A stretch of DNA of 64,000 bases from Nocardia cyriacigeorgica. GTDB lineage: Bacteria > Actinomycetota > Actinomycetes > Mycobacteriales > Mycobacteriaceae. The notes beneath the pieces were generated by a model, which did no database searches, had not been told where the DNA came from, and saw only the letters and a program-made list of their open reading frames with translations. A program made the translations under genes and the position numbers. Shown one piece after another: positions 8,616 to 18,864 of the stretch (its first letter is position 1; each line of letters starts with the position of its first letter). The stretch spans positions 62,001-126,000 of the forward strand of contig NZ_JAAGVC010000009.1 in assembly GCF_010858045.1 (NCBI RefSeq), given 5' to 3'.

Positions 8616-11600
8616 TCAGCGGGCGGCGTCGAAGCGGATGTCGGCGATGGAGGTCTGGAACTGGCCGTCGGCGTTACCCAGGCCGGTGATCCAGACCAGC
8701 ACATAACGGGCGGCTTGATCGGCCTGCACCGGGATCTGGGTGACGCCGTCGACCAAGGTCGCGCTGCCGATCAACTGCGTCTGATCCAGCGTGGGCGAGG
8801 TCGTCGGTGAGGTACGGATCTCCACCCGGGTGCCAGGGCTCGGCGAGTTGATCGCGACATTGGTGAGCTTGGCCGGGCTCGGCAGGGTCGCCAGCAGGCC
8901 CACGCCCTTCTTCAGCGCCGGGAACTGCTGGAAGTACTGGTCGGTGCGCCACATCGAGGAGGCGTTGTTGTCCAGCACCGAGCTGACGCCGTTGACGTTG
9001 TCGGGGGTGCCCTCCGGCGAGAACACCGACACACCCGTCACCGGGACCGGCACGCCGGCCTTCGGTGCGGGCGCGCCGGGCGTCGCGGCGGGTTCGGCGG
9101 GAGCGGAATTGGCCGTCGTGAGTCCGATATTGCGCTGTTCGTTGAGCGGCTCATCGGAGGCGCCCGGCGCGAAGATGCTCACCATCCACCAGATGATGAT
9201 GCCGACCACGAGCGCGGTGAGGATGCCGAGCCCCACCATGATCCACATCATCCGCTGCGACTTCTCCCGTTCGGCCGCAAGCAGTTCCGGATCGGCGAGG
9301 GATTCGTCGGCGGGCGCGGTGGCACGCTGGCCGAGCCGCAGCACCGGAATGAAATCGGTCTTCTGATCGACCACCGAGGCCTGCTCCAGCACGTGCTGCA
9401 CCGTCGCGGCGGTGCGCACGCCCTTGTTCGGCTCCAGCGAACGGACCGCGACGGCGGAAATCTCGAACGGCACCTCCGGGCGGATCTGGCGCGGTTCGAC
9501 CGGGGTGCCATCGGGGCCGAAATCGGCCAGCCGCAGCCCACCAACGGTGGCCGCACTACCGGTGACGCCACCGGCCCGCAGCGGCCACCGAGCGGTGATC
9601 AGTGCGTAGAGCATGGCTCCGAGACCACGCACATCGGACTGGGCGTCGGAATCGGCGAGCGTGCCGGGGAAGGCGAGCACCGCGTCACCGGAGGCGCTGA
9701 TGCGCACCCGATCCGGATGATCGATCGACAGCGAACCGCCACCGCGGTGGGCCATTTCGGCGGCCGAGGCCAGCGCCCGGATCGCCCGGGCCGCGCCGAT
9801 CGGCGAGGGCACCGTATCGGCCATTTCGCGCAGCGAACGGCCAGGAGTCCATTCGGCCACCACGATGCCGCCGGAGCTGCCGCGCACCACATCGAGCACG
9901 CGTGCCAGGCCCGGCGAATTGATCCGGCCCAGGCGCAGTGTGCGCGACAGGATCGCCTGCGGGCCATCGTGTCCGGAGTTGTCGGCGGCCTTCTGATCGG
10001 CGTCGACGAAGGTCAGCGCGACCTCACGATCGAGCTTGATATCGAGCGCCTGCCAGAACTTCAGGCCGCGCGCACCGCCGTGGCTGGCCAGCAGCCGGTA
10101 ACGACCGCCGGCGACGGAGGCGCCGGGCATCAGCTTCGGCCCGCGCGGGGTACGCCGCGGGCCGCCGCCGTCACCGCCGCCGACCGGCGGCATGACCGGC
10201 AGCATGCCGGTGTCGTACATCGGATCGCGTGGCGGCGCATGGCGCTCGGTGCGGTCGTCTGCGTGCTCGGCGTCGGCGGACGGATCCACCTCGTGCGGAT
10301 CGGCCTGCTCCGGCTGGTGCGCCGATGCGGAATCGGGCTGCTCCCCCGCGGCGAGCGGAACGTCGGTGGAGAGCCCGCCCGCCGTGTTCGCAGCTGATTC
10401 GGCGGCTGGGACGCCGCCCACCGCGTCGTCGCTCACCCTCGGTCCTCCTTCGCCCTGATGTTTCGCAACCCCGGCGAATTCGCCACTTGTGCTTCTCTGC
10501 CGAACAGGGTACGGGAACTCGCCGACCCCGGTGATGTCAACAGCATTCGAGCGGATAACGGGCAGCACCATGGTCTGTGCGTCCATGGGGTCGTAGTGGG
10601 AGTAGGCCAGGTACGGATCCGGCCTGCGCAGGATCTGGGTGGCGTATTCGTCCTCGACCGGTTCGTCCAGGCCCAGATCGGGTGCGGGCGGGGTGATGCC
10701 GAGTTTGCGCGAGATCGCCACGGTGATGGCGACGATCTCCGGGATGCCCGCCAGGCGCATGAGCCCGAAGGCCACCCCGAACATCACCAGCGAGGTGATG
10801 GCGACCCGGATGAACGAGCCGGGACCGTGCAGCGCGTCCGAGAGCCGGTGCAGGCCGAGCACCTTGTCCACGATCAGCATCACCGCGCCGCCCGCGGCCG
10901 ACGACAGCACGACCCTGGTGATGGTGTGCCCGACGTTGGCCATGCGCAGATCGCCGAGGCTGCGGTGCAGCAGATACCCGCCGATGAAGGCGCCCGCGGT
11001 GAAGCCGACACCGGTGGCCGCGCCGAGCACCATCACCACCTGATCGCCGTTGCTGGCCAGCACCGGGGCCAGTGCGGAGCCGATGATCTTGACGGTGACG
11101 ATGCCGAGAATGATCCAGGTCGGTGTCCAGGCCTGCTCCCTGGCGTAGAACACCCGCAGATGGATCAACACCAGCGCGTACGGGATCAGCGTGAAGGCCG
11201 ACCAGCTGACCGCCTGGCCGAGGCGTTCGGCGTCCTCGGCGAACCGGGCATAGCCGAACAGCGCGTCACCGACCTGCGGGCCCGCCAGCGTCAGGAACAC
11301 GACGATGGGGATCAGCGCGATCATCGTCAGCCTGGTCGCGGCCGAGAGGTCGTCGACCACCGCCGGGGTGTCGTCATTGGCGGCGTTGCGGCTCAACCGC
11401 GGCATGATCGCGGTGAGCAGGGTGACGCCGAGCACGCCGTAGGGCAGCTGGAGCAGCGCCCAGGCGTTGTTGTAGATCGCCGGACCGGCCGCGTCGGCCT
11501 GCGAGGAGATGTGGTTGGCGAAGATCGTGCCGATCTGGCTGATCAGCACGTAGAGGATGATCGCGGCACCCATGGTGCCGAACTGCTTGAGCCGCTCGTC

Positions 11601-13055
11601 GACTCCCCACAGCGGGCGCAGGTCGATGCCCTCGCGGCGGATGGCGGGGATCAGCACCATCGCCTGGGTGACGACGCCGAGCGTGACGCCGACGCCGAGG
11701 ATCAGCAGCTTCGAATCGCCCATCCGCACCGGGTCCAGCGAGATCTCGCCGGGGGTCACCGCGTACAGGCCGAGCGTCACCAGCACGACGATGTTGTTGA
11801 ACACCGGAGCCCAGGCGCCGGGTTTGAAGTTCTGCCTGGTGTTCAGGATGGCGGTGAACAGCGCCGACATGCCGTAGAACAGGATCGCCGGAACCAGCAG
11901 GAACGTCAGCGCGGTGGTGAGGTCGGTGTTCACCTCGCCGTCGGCGGCGACGAACAGATGGGTGGCGAGGATCGGCGCGGACGCGGTGGCCAGCAATGCC
12001 GCCGTCGCCAACACCACGAAGGCGGCGGTGACGAGCCTGCGCACGAATGCGGCGCCACCGTCGGCGTCCTCTTGTTCGGCGCGCACCAGCGTCGGTACCA
12101 CGATCGCGGTCAGCACGGCGCCGAGCACCAGTTCCGCGATCATGTTCGGGATCAGGCTGGCCGAGGTGAAGGCACTGGCGATGGCCGGGCCGAGCACGGT
12201 GAGCAGCAACAGCTGCTTACCGAAGCCGGTGATGCGGCTGATCAGGGTGGCGAAGGCGATGGAACCGGAGTCGCGCAGCAGCCGGGCGTTGGCGCTTTCC
12301 TTCGATTCGCGTGGGCCGGGTTTCTCGGCCACCACGACCGGCATGCCCTTGGTGCTCGGTCTGCCGGACTCGGTGCGGGGCGCCACCCGTTCGGGCGGCG
12401 CGGGCCGTCGCACCTGCGGCTGCGGCTGCGTGGGCGGACGGTGCGGCGGTTGTTCCTCGCGCGGGGCGGGCCTGCCTTGCGGCGGACGCTGTCCCGGCGC
12501 CGGTTGGCCATGCGGTGGCCGGCCGGGCGGGCGGCCGTGCTGCGCCGGGCCGCCGGGACGCTGTGGATGCCCCGGTTGCCCAGGAACCGGACGACCCTGA
12601 TCCTGCGGCGGAAGCGGCCGCTGCGGCCTGCCCTGCTGCGGCGGTCCCGGACGTACCGGGCGTTGCCGCGGTAGCTCACCGCTGCGTGGATTGCCTCCGC
12701 CCTGTGGCGGCATGCCGCGCGGCGGGATGCGCTGCGGTGGCGGTAGCGGCCCCGGACGTCCCGGGTGCCCTGGCGGGGGTGGGCCGGGCCGTGGTGGCCG
12801 GGGTTCGGCCGGATAACTCTGCTGACCGGGATGCACCGGCGGCGCCGGACGCTGCGGCGGCGGCATCCGACGGCCCGGGGCGGGCGGTTCGCCGGGGCGG
12901 CTGATGCGGGGCACTCCAGGGCCTGCGCCGTCGCCGCTCATCGTCGGCTCCGGGTGCGGTCCTCGTTCCCAGGGCGCCGCGGGGGCCCGCCGGGCCGGTG
13001 GTCCGTCGGGGCGGTCCTCGGGTCGCTGATGAGCGAATTGATCATCGTCGCCCAT
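8616..13055 (-). CDS. murJ: MurJ lipid II flippase fused to pseudokinase and extracellular domain
   Basis: 1479 aa. Domains in order: a Pro/Arg/Gly/Gln-rich cytoplasmic region (about 1-235); the MurJ/MviN flippase with about 14 membrane helices (about 255-800); an acidic linker; a protein-kinase-like domain (about 960-1220) in which the usual HRD catalytic loop reads HPDRV, so it is a pseudokinase; one membrane helix (about 1270-1296); and an exported discoidin/carbohydrate-binding-like beta domain (about 1340-1479). In mycobacteria the phosphorylated pseudokinase recruits FhaA to restrain peptidoglycan synthesis. ATG 13055 is chosen over the adjacent ATG 13058 because AGGAGG ends only one base before 13058. 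The protein is some 300 residues longer than M. tuberculosis MviN, mostly through the N-terminal region. Confidence 0.94.
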   Translation of the reverse strand: MGDDDQFAHQRPEDRPDGPPARRAPAAPWERGPHPEPTMSGDGAGPGVPRISRPGEPPAPGRRMPPPQRPAPPVHPGQQSYPAEPRPPRPGPPPPGHPGRPGPLPPPQRIPPRGMPPQGGGNPRSGELPRQRPVRPGPPQQGRPQRPLPPQDQGRPVPGQPGHPQRPGGPAQHGRPPGRPPHGQPAPGQRPPQGRPAPREEQPPHRPPTQPQPQVRRPAPPERVAPRTESGRPSTKGMPVVVAEKPGPRESKESANARLLRDSGSIAFATLISRITGFGKQLLLLTVLGPAIASAFTSASLIPNMIAELVLGAVLTAIVVPTLVRAEQEDADGGAAFVRRLVTAAFVVLATAALLATASAPILATHLFVAADGEVNTDLTTALTFLLVPAILFYGMSALFTAILNTRQNFKPGAWAPVFNNIVVLVTLGLYAVTPGEISLDPVRMGDSKLLILGVGVTLGVVTQAMVLIPAIRREGIDLRPLWGVDERLKQFGTMGAAIILYVLISQIGTIFANHISSQADAAGPAIYNNAWALLQLPYGVLGVTLLTAIMPRLSRNAANDDTPAVVDDLSAATRLTMIALIPIVVFLTLAGPQVGDALFGYARFAEDAERLGQAVSWSAFTLIPYALVLIHLRVFYAREQAWTPTWIILGIVTVKIIGSALAPVLASNGDQVVMVLGAATGVGFTAGAFIGGYLLHRSLGDLRMANVGHTITRVVLSSAAGGAVMLIVDKVLGLHRLSDALHGPGSFIRVAITSLVMFGVAFGLMRLAGIPEIVAITVAISRKLGITPPAPDLGLDEPVEDEYATQILRRPDPYLAYSHYDPMDAQTMVLPVIRSNAVDITGVGEFPYPVRQRSTSGEFAGVAKHQGEGGPRVSDDAVGGVPAAESAANTAGGLSTDVPLAAGEQPDSASAHQPEQADPHEVDPSADAEHADDRTERHAPPRDPMYDTGMLPVMPPVGGGDGGGPRRTPRGPKLMPGASVAGGRYRLLASHGGARGLKFWQALDIKLDREVALTFVDADQKAADNSGHDGPQAILSRTLRLGRINSPGLARVLDVVRGSSGGIVVAEWTPGRSLREMADTVPSPIGAARAIRALASAAEMAHRGGGSLSIDHPDRVRISASGDAVLAFPGTLADSDAQSDVRGLGAMLYALITARWPLRAGGVTGSAATVGGLRLADFGPDGTPVEPRQIRPEVPFEISAVAVRSLEPNKGVRTAATVQHVLEQASVVDQKTDFIPVLRLGQRATAPADESLADPELLAAEREKSQRMMWIMVGLGILTALVVGIIIWWMVSIFAPGASDEPLNEQRNIGLTTANSAPAEPAATPGAPAPKAGVPVPVTGVSVFSPEGTPDNVNGVSSVLDNNASSMWRTDQYFQQFPALKKGVGLLATLPSPAKLTNVAINSPSPGTRVEIRTSPTTSPTLDQTQLIGSATLVDGVTQIPVQADQAARYVLVWITGLGNADGQFQTSIADIRFDAAR

Positions 13056-13143
13056 CATGCCTCCTGTGCATCGCCGGGCAGCGGAACCGGACGGTGACGA
13101 TGAGCTGCGCCGCGCCGAAGCGCGCCGGGCGGGCCTGGCTCAT

Positions 13144-15705
13144 CTACACCTCCTGTTGCTGTCCTTGCTGCCGAAGTGCGCGCTTACGCGCCCGCCGGTA
13201 CCTGTTCACCCGCCGCCGGATGCCCGGATCGACGCCCTTGTCGGCGGGATCCGGCTCTCCGTGGAACCGGCGCCACAGGCGGCGTCCGGCCAACAGGAAC
13301 AGCAGTATCCCGGCACATGCGGTAATTATCGCCAGCGTTTGACCGTACGCGTTCGAACGCACCGACACCGACGTGGCGTTGCCGAGCGGCACCCCCTCCG
13401 GCGTGGTAAGCGAAATCGGAATGACCAGGTTACGGGAGTCGCTGACCTCGGTGGGGATCTGGAACGAGCGGGTGCCGCGCGGCGGTAGCTGCTGTTCACC
13501 GATATCGGTGATCTTCGTCTCGGCCGGAGCGTCGATCCGGAACCGGATCCGCACCGCGACCGGCAGATCATTGCGGGCGACCAAGAGCAAGGGGCTCTGC
13601 TCGGAGGCGAGGGTGTACACCCCGCCCGGCGGCAGCACGGTGACCGAGCCGAACATACGGTCCAGTGCCGTGGTGGTCTGCTCCACCCGGCGCTGGGCGA
13701 AGGTATCGGCCATCGCGGTTTCACCGCGGCGGTCCGACAGGCTCAGCGCGCGCACCAGGTCATCGCGCAGCGGGGTGAGGAACTCCTGCGGCGTCGGCTC
13801 CGACTGCGGCACCTCGACCAGCGCGCGCATCAGTTCGCTGATCCGATGGCCCTGTTCGCGGATCGGCGCGACGAACCGGCCGGGCGCCGCGTCCTGACTC
13901 GCCTGCGCGAGATAATCGACCTGATAGGGCGCGATGTCCGCGGGCTGGTCGAGCAGTTGGGCGAAGGTGCGCGGGGTGGCCAGATTGTTCTGGAGCAGCA
14001 GATCGACCTGCCGCAGGACCGCGATGGCCTCATCGCGGTTGGCGCCCCACTGCTGCGGCGGCACCAGCAGGGCCGAGCGCGGCCGGTCCGGGCGCGGGTT
14101 GAGCGCGCTCCACGACAGTGCGCCGAGCGCGTCCTGCAAGCGGGCGGTCCTGGAGTCCTTGGTGACCTCGTAGCGGACCCGGTCGGGGGTGAACGAGGGC
14201 GTCGGCGGGTTGGAGCCCATCGCGGCCAGCGCCGTCGCCGACCAGATATCGAAGGTGGCCGCGCGCAGGGCCGGATCGTCGGCGGGTTCGGGGACGCGGG
14301 GCGTCGGAGCCCCCGCGGCGGGTGGCGGCGTCGCTGCGGGTGGGACCGGCGTTTCGGGTGCGGGCGGGGTGATGCCGGGCAGCCGGACCATATCGGGCGT
14401 GCCCGGTTCCGGCTCGGTGCGCGCGGTGCGCGTGGCGGCCGTGCGTCCGGTGACGCCGGTGCGGGCCGAGGCGATCGCCGCATCGCCGGCCGGCGCGACG
14501 GCATTATCGGCCAGAATCGCGGTCTTGAAGCCGTTGCTGCGCAGCAGTACTCCCGCGCTGGTGTCGATACTGCCGGAATCGGGCAGGCTCACGCCGCGTA
14601 CCGACCGGGTGGCCAGGATCGAATCGACCACGTCGGCGGGCGCCTTCACCGCGCGTGCGGTGAGTTGCGGATCGTCCACCGCGGCCAGCGCCGACAGATC
14701 CACCTGCGCGAACGGCAGCGCCACCGTGCACATCGATGAGGCCAGCGTGCGCAACCGGTCCAGCCAGGCCTTGGCATGCTCGGAGCCGGTGCCCGCCCTG
14801 GTCGCACCGCCCGGGTCCGACGGGCTGGCCAGCACGCGGTAGTCGCCGGTCATCGCCTCCACGGTGAGCAGCAGATCCGGGTCGACGGCCACGCACACCG
14901 AGGACGCGAGCCGCTTGTCCCGGCCCGCATCACTGCCGAGCACGGTCTCCAACGCGTCCAGCAGCTGTTCCAGCCGGCCGCCCTTGGCCAGCGACGACGC
15001 CAGCTCGTCATCGGTCAGTTCGGGCAGCTCGTCCACCGTGCCCGCGCGCCCGGCCACCAGCCGTGGCCGATCCGCCAGCGGCCACACCAGCGTGGTGGCC
15101 ACCGGGGGCGCCGGGGCGGGCGGCACCGCCTCGGTATCGCCGGCCGACGCGGGCGGCAGGCCGAGCACCGGCAGCAGGAAGCGGGCGTCGTCGAGGCGGG
15201 CCTGGCTGCCGTAGGCCGGTTCCCCGTTGACGTTGAGCAGCAGCGGATATACCCCGGGCGCGGTGATGTCGAGCGAGGCGCCGGTGTCGTCGGCGCGCAA
15301 CGCGATGCTCAGCGTGAACTGGCGGCGCTGGCCGGGGCTGAGCCGTTCGGCGACGTCCTCGAACGGGCCCGCCACCTCGTAGTTGGCCTGGTCCAGCCGC
15401 AGTGCGGTGCGTAGCCCGCTGGGTTCGGCGATCGCGCGGGCGCGCTGCACCCGGACGCTGACGTCGTCGACCACCCGATCGCCGATATTGGTGACGGTGC
15501 CCGACACGGTCAGCAGCGGATCGCTGGTGGTGGTCACCGTGGTCGGGGTCACCGAATCCAGCGAGAGCTTGAGGAACTTCGGCGACGACGCCTCACCTGA
15601 CTCGCTCGGCTGCGCGCCCGCGGGCGGTTCGCTCAGCACCGGCAGCGTCGCCACCGCGCCGAGAATCGTCAGGACCGCCACGATGATCCGCAGTCCACGC
15701 GTCAT
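13144..15705 (-). CDS. exported DUF6049-family protein (Rv3909-like)
   Basis: 853 aa. An N-terminal signal peptide (hydrophobic stretch about residues 7-31, ending PAGAQ) is followed by a large extracellular region with an alpha-galactosidase-NEW3-like beta domain near the start ([17 protein letters not shown]) and a Pro/Ala-rich insert near 430-475. One membrane helix near residue 800 precedes a very basic cytoplasmic tail. It is the counterpart of mycobacterial Rv3909, always found between mutT4 and murJ. The function is unknown; position suggests a role in cell-wall assembly. The start ATG overlaps the stop of the upstream Nudix gene by 4 bp, so the two are translationally coupled. Confidence 0.88.
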   Translation of the reverse strand: MTRGLRIIVAVLTILGAVATLPVLSEPPAGAQPSESGEASSPKFLKLSLDSVTPTTVTTTSDPLLTVSGTVTNIGDRVVDDVSVRVQRARAIAEPSGLRTALRLDQANYEVAGPFEDVAERLSPGQRRQFTLSIALRADDTGASLDITAPGVYPLLLNVNGEPAYGSQARLDDARFLLPVLGLPPASAGDTEAVPPAPAPPVATTLVWPLADRPRLVAGRAGTVDELPELTDDELASSLAKGGRLEQLLDALETVLGSDAGRDKRLASSVCVAVDPDLLLTVEAMTGDYRVLASPSDPGGATRAGTGSEHAKAWLDRLRTLASSMCTVALPFAQVDLSALAAVDDPQLTARAVKAPADVVDSILATRSVRGVSLPDSGSIDTSAGVLLRSNGFKTAILADNAVAPAGDAAIASARTGVTGRTAATRTARTEPEPGTPDMVRLPGITPPAPETPVPPAATPPPAAGAPTPRVPEPADDPALRAATFDIWSATALAAMGSNPPTPSFTPDRVRYEVTKDSRTARLQDALGALSWSALNPRPDRPRSALLVPPQQWGANRDEAIAVLRQVDLLLQNNLATPRTFAQLLDQPADIAPYQVDYLAQASQDAAPGRFVAPIREQGHRISELMRALVEVPQSEPTPQEFLTPLRDDLVRALSLSDRRGETAMADTFAQRRVEQTTTALDRMFGSVTVLPPGGVYTLASEQSPLLLVARNDLPVAVRIRFRIDAPAETKITDIGEQQLPPRGTRSFQIPTEVSDSRNLVIPISLTTPEGVPLGNATSVSVRSNAYGQTLAIITACAGILLFLLAGRRLWRRFHGEPDPADKGVDPGIRRRVNRYRRARKRALRQQGQQQEV

Positions 15706-16238
15706 TGCTTGCCGGTCTCCATCCGGTCGATCAGCCGGTTCGCCACCTCGGCCAGGCGCCGTTCGTCGGCATAGGCGAGCCGGGAGTCGAGTTCACTCAA
15801 CGGAACCCACGCCACCTGGGTGACTTCGATGTCCGCGTCGGACAGTTCACCACCGACCGAGCGTAAAAGGAAATGGTGCACCGTTTTGTGTACCCGGCGG
15901 CCGTCGGTGACGAACCAGTAATCGATGCTGCCGAGTTCGGCGACCACCACACCCTGGATGCCGGTTTCCTCGGCGACCTCACGGATGGCGGTCTGCTCGG
16001 AGGTCTCGCCTTCTTCGATATGGCCCTTTGGTAGCGACCACAGCAGCCGCCCGCGCCGGTCGGTGCGCCCGATCAGGGCGGCGCTGCGCTGTTCACGTGG
16101 CCCATCGAGACCGTCGACGACGAGGCCACCCGCGGAAGTCTCCTTGACCGTGCGCATGCGTGGTCTCGCCGCGTTTCCGGCCGAACCTCGGCGCCGGGGC
16201 TGGCGGCGTCGACTGTTCGCGCGATCGGCCGGGGACAC
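15702..16238 (-). CDS. Nudix hydrolase, MutT4-like
   Basis: 178 aa. A basic N-terminal tail precedes a Nudix fold with a complete Nudix box: G-x5-E-x7-REV-AEE-x-GI at about residues 72-94. It corresponds by position to mutT4 (Rv3908). The substrate is not deducible; nucleotide pool cleaning or diadenosine polyphosphate hydrolysis are typical for this group. GTG 16238 is preferred because TAGGAT lies 6 nt before it, the spacing of a leaderless transcript. The 3' end overlaps the DUF6049 gene by 4 bp. It is divergent from pcnA. Confidence 0.88.
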   Translation of the reverse strand: MSPADRANSRRRQPRRRGSAGNAARPRMRTVKETSAGGLVVDGLDGPREQRSAALIGRTDRRGRLLWSLPKGHIEEGETSEQTAIREVAEETGIQGVVVAELGSIDYWFVTDGRRVHKTVHHFLLRSVGGELSDADIEVTQVAWVPLSELDSRLAYADERRLAEVANRLIDRMETGKQ

Positions 16239-16244
16239 CAAGCA

Positions 16245-16250
16245 ATCCTA
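16245..16250 (-). promoter_or_regulatory. -10 hexamer for leaderless mutT4-like transcript
   Basis: TAGGAT on the minus strand ends 6 nt before the GTG at 16238, placing the transcription start at the start codon. It would drive the whole leftward murJ block. Confidence 0.5.
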
Positions 16251-16346
16251 ATCGACGGCGACGCCCCGGCCGTCCATAGTCCGGCGTATGGCGGCGCCGT
16301 TCCCGGCCCGCGGAGATGGTGGTGTCCGGGACAACCTGCGCCTGGG

Positions 16347-16352
16347 TAAGGT
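16347..16352 (+). promoter_or_regulatory. -10 hexamer for leaderless pcnA transcript
   Basis: TAAGGT followed by an 8-nt spacer and GTG 16361. No ribosome-binding site is present, which fits a leaderless mRNA and supports this pcnA start. Confidence 0.5.
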
Positions 16353-16360
16353 TCACGTTC

Positions 16361-17857
16361 GTGGTTTCGACCGGCCCCGACCCCGCCCAGCTGCCAGCGC
16401 AGACCGATCACGCGCAGCTCGCGCCCGATGAGCGCCGCACCAGGCTGCTCGCCGCAGCGGCGGTGACCCTCGGCAGCCTCGGCGATGTGCTCACCCCGCT
16501 CGGCGAACTCTTCGCCGCGCGCGGATTCCAGCTGTATCTGGTCGGCGGCAGTGTCCGCGACGCGGTGCTCGGGCGCCTCGGCACCGATCTCGATTTCACC
16601 ACCGATGCCAGGCCCGAGCAGGTGCAGCAGCTGCTGCGCGGCTGGGCCGACCATCTGTGGGATACCGGCGGCCTGGCCTTCGGCACCGTCAGCGCGGCCA
16701 AGGACGATCAGCAGCTCGAGATCACCACCTTCCGCAGCGACGCCTACGACCGGGTCTCCCGCAATCCGGAGGTCACCTTCGGCGACAGCCTCGAGGGTGA
16801 TCTGGTGCGGCGCGATTTCACCGTCAACGCGATGGCGGTGAAGATCGGCGCGGACGGTGCATTGGAGTTCGTCGATCCGCTCGGCGGCATGGACGCCCTG
16901 CTCGCGGGCATGCTCGACACCCCGTCGCCGCCGCAGGAATCCTTCGGCGACGATCCGTTGCGGATGCTGCGCGCCGCCCGCTTCGTCTCCCAGCTCGGTT
17001 TCACGCTGCATCCGCGGGTGCAGGAGGCGATCACCGAGATGGCCGGTGAGATCGAACGCATCACCGCCGAGCGGGTGCGCACCGAACTGGACAAGCTCAT
17101 CGCGGGCGCGCATCCCATCGACGGCATCAACATCATGTGCGAGACCGGGTTGGCTCAGATCGTGCTGCCCGAGGTGCCCGCGATGAAGCTGGAGATCGAC
17201 GAGCACCACCAGCACAAGGACGTGTACTGGCATTCGCTGACCGTGCTCGAACAGGCCATCGACCAGGAAGAGGGTGATCCCGACCTGGTGCTGCGCTGGG
17301 CGGCGCTGCTGCACGACATCGGCAAGCCGGACACCAAACGCAATGAGCCCGGCGGCGGGGTGAGCTTCCACCATCACGAGGTGGTGGGCGCGAAGATGGT
17401 GCGCAAGCGGATGCGGGCGCTGAAATACCCGAAGCAGTTCACCGAGGACGTGGCCAGGCTGGTGTTCCTGCACCTGCGGTTCCATGGCTACGGCAAGGGC
17501 CAGTGGACCGATTCCGCGGTGCGCCGCTACGTCACCGATGCGGGTGATCTGCTGCCCCGGCTGCACAAACTGGTGCGCGCCGACTGCACCACCCGCAATA
17601 AGCGCCGTGCCGCGGCCCTGCGCGCCACCTATGACGATCTGGAGCACCGGATCGCGCGGCTGCAGGAGCAGGAGGACCTCGATCGGGTGCGGCCGGACCT
17701 CGACGGCAACGCGATCATGGAACTCCTCGGCCTGAAACCGGGGCCCGAGGTCGGCAAGGCCTGGAAGTACCTGAAGGAACTCCGGCTCGATCGTGGCCCG
17801 CTGACCAGGGACGAGGCCGAGGCGGCACTCCTGGAGTGGTGGAAGAGCCAGCAGTGA
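16361..17857 (+). CDS. pcnA: CCA tRNA nucleotidyltransferase (HD domain)
   Basis: 498 aa. Adds or repairs the 3'-CCA end of tRNAs. Class II nucleotidyltransferase head with GGSVRD (residues 62-67) and the metal-binding DLDF (76-79), a second RRDFT motif and the RMLRAARF segment. An HD phosphohydrolase domain follows, with LLHDIGKP and the FHHHEVVGA histidines. It matches mycobacterial PcnA (Rv3907c) closely along the whole length. The N-terminal 25 residues are variable. The start was chosen from the leaderless promoter signature. It is divergent from the mutT4-like gene. Confidence 0.95.
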   Translation: MVSTGPDPAQLPAQTDHAQLAPDERRTRLLAAAAVTLGSLGDVLTPLGELFAARGFQLYLVGGSVRDAVLGRLGTDLDFTTDARPEQVQQLLRGWADHLWDTGGLAFGTVSAAKDDQQLEITTFRSDAYDRVSRNPEVTFGDSLEGDLVRRDFTVNAMAVKIGADGALEFVDPLGGMDALLAGMLDTPSPPQESFGDDPLRMLRAARFVSQLGFTLHPRVQEAITEMAGEIERITAERVRTELDKLIAGAHPIDGINIMCETGLAQIVLPEVPAMKLEIDEHHQHKDVYWHSLTVLEQAIDQEEGDPDLVLRWAALLHDIGKPDTKRNEPGGGVSFHHHEVVGAKMVRKRMRALKYPKQFTEDVARLVFLHLRFHGYGKGQWTDSAVRRYVTDAGDLLPRLHKLVRADCTTRNKRRAAALRATYDDLEHRIARLQEQEDLDRVRPDLDGNAIMELLGLKPGPEVGKAWKYLKELRLDRGPLTRDEAEAALLEWWKSQQ

Positions 17858-17882
17858 GGCGGCTGCTCGGCTGATCCGGCCG

Positions 17883-17899
17883 GACCGGCGCGGCCGGTC
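17883..17899. terminator. short hairpin between convergent genes
   Basis: GACCGG/CCGGTC with a 5-nt loop lies between the pcnA end and the 3' end of the next leftward gene, touching its stop codon. The stem is only 6 bp, so this is a weak call. Confidence 0.35.
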
Positions 17900-18714
17900 T
17901 AGAACACGATCAGCGTCGTCCCCGCGACGATCGCCGCGCGCATCTGCGCCAGGTCGATCGAACCGCTGACCTCCGGCAACTCGATCCGGAACCGCACAAG
18001 TTCCCCCTCGCGGGCGGCGTGCACGACGCGCGCGTCGTTGGGCAGTTCGGGCAGGCGGATCGGGCGAACGGTACGCATCCGTCGCGGTATCGGCACACCG
18101 AACCAGCCGGCCCGGCGCACGTCGAGGGTGAGCAGGTTGTCGCGCACCCAGGCGTCGGCGACCGCGGTGATCCGGCGCTGCCGGTGTACGGCGCGGACCA
18201 GGCCGTCCGGCGCGAGGGAGAGTTTCCAATCCAGCTGTTGCTCGTTGAGCCAGTCGACCAGGGCGGCGGTGGTCACGGTGCCCTCGACATCGAGTTGTGC
18301 GGTGCGCACTTTGGTGGGCACACCGGGGATGAGCCGCACGCCGTGCGCGATCACCGTCATCTCGCGGATCGGGTGCCGATCCCACTGCAGGTCGGTGAGC
18401 ACCGTCTTGGTCTGGAAGTGCGCGCCGCGGCGGCGCACCTTCAATACCTCGAGGGTCGCGGTCAGATCATGGCCGAGCAGGGTCGCGGTGACTTCCTGGC
18501 CGCCGAATCGGCTCAGGATGCCCTCACTGAGCACGGTGAGCAGCACATCGGGCATGAGCGCGGTCACCGTGCCCGCACCCAGATCGGCCACCGGATCCAC
18601 CCAGGCCGTGGTGTAGGAAATCCACTGCTCCAGCGAGGACTGCTCGAACAGCCGCTTGCCGAAGTCCACTGCCCACAGCGGTGACCAGGACTTCGGGTCG
18701 AAATACGTGGCCAT
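17899..18714 (-). CDS. DUF2993/LmeA-like lipid-binding fold protein
   Basis: 271 aa with no signal peptide or membrane helix seen. From about residue 40 the chain alternates beta strands and turns (LTVLSEGILSRFGGQEVTATL, AQLDVEGTVTTAALVDWLN), resembling the DUF2993 (LmeA) family of tubular lipid-binding proteins, some of which are periplasmic phospholipases. The assignment is tentative. ATG 18714 has GGAG 5 nt upstream. The gene stands alone, convergent with pcnA and divergent from the pxp operon. Confidence 0.5.
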   Translation of the reverse strand: MATYFDPKSWSPLWAVDFGKRLFEQSSLEQWISYTTAWVDPVADLGAGTVTALMPDVLLTVLSEGILSRFGGQEVTATLLGHDLTATLEVLKVRRRGAHFQTKTVLTDLQWDRHPIREMTVIAHGVRLIPGVPTKVRTAQLDVEGTVTTAALVDWLNEQQLDWKLSLAPDGLVRAVHRQRRITAVADAWVRDNLLTLDVRRAGWFGVPIPRRMRTVRPIRLPELPNDARVVHAAREGELVRFRIELPEVSGSIDLAQMRAAIVAGTTLIVF

Positions 18715-18864
18715 GATTGCTCCGAGCGTACTGGCCCGGCCCGGCGACGACCATCGCCGAATCTGCCCTCGACGGCGGCCGATACCCCGCGACCGGGCCA
18801 GGACTGCGATCCTTGTCTGCGGAATCACACCCCGGGGACAATGGTGACGACGGGAAGGACGCGC

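Noticed and set aside
10458..12674. 738-codon open frame on the plus strand opposite murJ
   Set aside because: It is rich in Arg, His, Gly, Asp and Gln with no domain pattern. It is the antisense shadow expected from high third-position GC of murJ.
12400..12900. Repetitive GC-rich DNA in murJ, considered as a separate repeat element
   Set aside because: It is in frame and encodes the Pro/Gly/Arg-rich tail of MurJ; no terminal repeats or transposase.
16091..16104. GTTCACGTGGCCC, considered as a parS site
   Set aside because: Only one half matches parS; the other half (GGCCC) does not.
16073..18385. 770-codon minus-strand frame opposite pcnA
   Set aside because: Spurious antisense frame; pcnA has full-length family motifs on the plus strand.
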